NCBI RefSeq assembly: GCF_014646335.1
Contig: NZ_BMNG01000015.1
Span: 244,256-308,255, forward strand
Reading direction: 5' to 3'
Source: Streptomyces lasiicapitis
GTDB taxonomy: Bacteria > Actinomycetota > Actinomycetes > Streptomycetales > Streptomycetaceae
Length of the DNA stretch: 64,000 nt
Shown here: one piece after another, positions 63,159-64,000 of the stretch
Layout: every line of letters starts with the position of its first letter
How positions within the stretch are numbered: the first letter of the stretch is position 1
Translations under genes and position numbers: made by a program
The notes under the pieces: generated by a model
The model's input: only the letters and a program-made list of their open reading frames with translations
Database searches by the model: none
Told to the model about the DNA's origin: nothing

Positions 63159-63865
63159 CCGCCCGCACCCCCGCCCAGCCGCAGCGCCGCGTGGGCACGG
63201 CACACCTCCAGCCAGCGCTGTCGGTGCAGGGCCAGCGTGGCTGCGATCAAGGCCCGCAGTTCCTGGCCCAGTTCGCCGTCAAGGGCACGGTAGAGATGAT
63301 CGAGCACGGCTGTGCCCGACGTACGCCACGGATGGTGCTCCTCGTCGACGCGCAGCTCACCGGTCGGGAAGTACGCGAGCACCGCGTCGACGAACACCCG
63401 CTCCGGCTGTCGCACGGCCGTACCGTGCAGCGCCTCCGCCGTCGAGTGGACCCGCACCCGCACCGGTTCGTACGCGAGCCGCAGCCGCCGCAGCAGCTCG
63501 GCGACCGCCCGCACCCGCTCGGCGAAGTCCGGGGTCTCCCGCTCCCAGGCGGCGGGTGTCTTCTCGAGGATGGACTCGAACATCACCAGGTAGTCCCGGT
63601 GCACCGCTTCGAGATCCGCGAGGAGCTGCTCGACCGCCTGCCGACGGAACACATCGGCAGGCGGCCCGAGCGCGGCCTGCAGGGCCGCGGCGATGTCCAC
63701 GGCCGACTGCGCCGTGGCCGCCGCGGAGTCCAGATGAACGTGTACGTCGCCGTGCACGGCGCCGGTCTGGAGACTGGGCCCCACCACCACGCCGGACAGC
63801 GAATTCGTCACCTCCGGCGGTAATCCGGAAGCGTCCCCCGAGCCCGAGCCGATCACCATCCGCAC
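63155..63865 (-). CDS. Kinase-associated protein with Gly/Val repeat motif
   Basis: A 236-residue soluble protein. Near residues 20-47 it has NSLSGVVVGPSLQTGAVHGD then VHVHL, a beta-rich motif common at the N-termini of actinomycete NTPase- and kinase-associated proteins of unclear role. The rest is helical, with RAVAELLRRLRLAYEPVRVR and ALIAATLALHRQRWLEVCRA. It overlaps the kinase gene by four bases and is first in the operon. Function unknown. Confidence 0.7.
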   Translation of the reverse strand: MRMVIGSGSGDASGLPPEVTNSLSGVVVGPSLQTGAVHGDVHVHLDSAAATAQSAVDIAAALQAALGPPADVFRRQAVEQLLADLEAVHRDYLVMFESILEKTPAAWERETPDFAERVRAVAELLRRLRLAYEPVRVRVHSTAEALHGTAVRQPERVFVDAVLAYFPTGELRVDEEHHPWRTSGTAVLDHLYRALDGELGQELRALIAATLALHRQRWLEVCRAHAALRLGGGAGG

Positions 63866-63916
63866 CCTCTGCGTGCCTGACTGTGCTGCCTGCCTGCTGT
63901 GAGCGTCATCCGATCC

Positions 63917-64000
63917 TAGGGCCTGTCTTGTGGATCAGGCCCTAAAGCCTGTTGCAGAAGGCTGTGAGCTGGGTATTTCCTGGGTATGGCTGGGGTGTTG
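63917..64000. mobile_element. Possible left end of an IS5-type insertion sequence, cut by the window
   Basis: TAGGGCCTG...CAGGCCCTA (63917-63944) forms a hairpin and resembles the GGCCTGTCTTGTGG-type ends of Streptomyces IS5-like elements. An ATG at 63986 starts MAGVL, matching the start MAGV of IS5-family transposases that I recall. Only 15 bases of that gene are in the window. The call is tentative; the hairpin may simply be a terminator. Confidence 0.4.

Noticed and set aside
60717..63293. An 858-codon rightward open frame
   Set aside because: Antisense to the kinase gene, with no recognisable domain; the kinase motifs on the other strand are clear.

Overview
The window looks like a piece of a Streptomyces (or closely related actinomycete) chromosome arm. 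The DNA is very GC-rich, GTG starts are common, and the gene families are typical of the group: mycothiol-linked DinB-type enzymes, a DUF574 methyltransferase, LuxR, PucR and XRE regulators, a P450 with a one-cluster ferredoxin, and Tat or lipoprotein exports. I see no rRNA, tRNA or CRISPR array.

The centrepiece is about 8.0-28.4 kb, a nearly complete route from extracellular collagen to 2-oxoglutarate. An M9 collagenase (26052-28376) is secreted. A five-gene Dpp/Opp-type peptide ABC importer (7989-13714) brings in the fragments. An Xaa-Pro peptidase (13843-15213) and a prolyl-iminopeptidase-like hydrolase (22753-24054) release imino acids. A 4-hydroxyproline epimerase (19468-20469), a three-subunit D-hydroxyproline dehydrogenase (15271-18380), a DapA-family pyrroline-hydroxycarboxylate deaminase (18515-19423) and a 2-oxoglutarate-semialdehyde dehydrogenase (20466-21848) complete the catabolism. 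A GntR/FCD regulator (21917-22582) sits at the end. A shared operator (core ATGTGA[A/C]AT..TAC) occurs at the promoters of the importer operon and the peptidase, the dehydrogenase operon, the deaminase operon, the regulator and the distant collagenase. The importer and collagenase promoters are near-copies of each other, which ties the enzymes into one regulon. The pathway functions are assigned from family and context; the operators are read directly from the sequence.

Left flank (0-8 kb): PIG-L deacetylase (cut by the window edge), DUF1772 gene with divergent TetR, hydrolases, and a decayed zone (4.9-6.65 kb) with two IS630-type transposase remnants, a DUF2867 gene reduced to 67 codons and a DUF3995 gene. 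A secreted subtilisin follows. Several genes here carry apparent in-frame internal deletions.

Right of the collagen cluster (28.4-35.3 kb): a secreted trypsin-fold protease, a tetR-DUF2867 operon, an acetyltransferase, an esterase-like hydrolase, a Tat-exported class V aminotransferase-like protein, and a leucine/valine dehydrogenase homologue whose expected catalytic lysine is tryptophan. A regulator island follows (35.3-44.7 kb): two tandem-HTH PucR-like regulators around a methyltransferase/XRE operon, then a giant LuxR (LAL) regulator and a divergent LuxR regulator.

The last part (45-64 kb) is mixed: UvrA-like drug-resistance ATPase, serine hydrolase, HxlR/imine-reductase-like divergent pair, XRE-cupin regulator, lipoprotein epoxide-hydrolase-like protein with DinB protein, P450-ferredoxin pair, acetyltransferase, DoxX, GrpB, dGTPase, a second-type methionine aminopeptidase, and a two-gene module made of a small protein and a protein kinase with a C-terminal zinc cluster. 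The window ends at what may be the left end of an IS5-type element.
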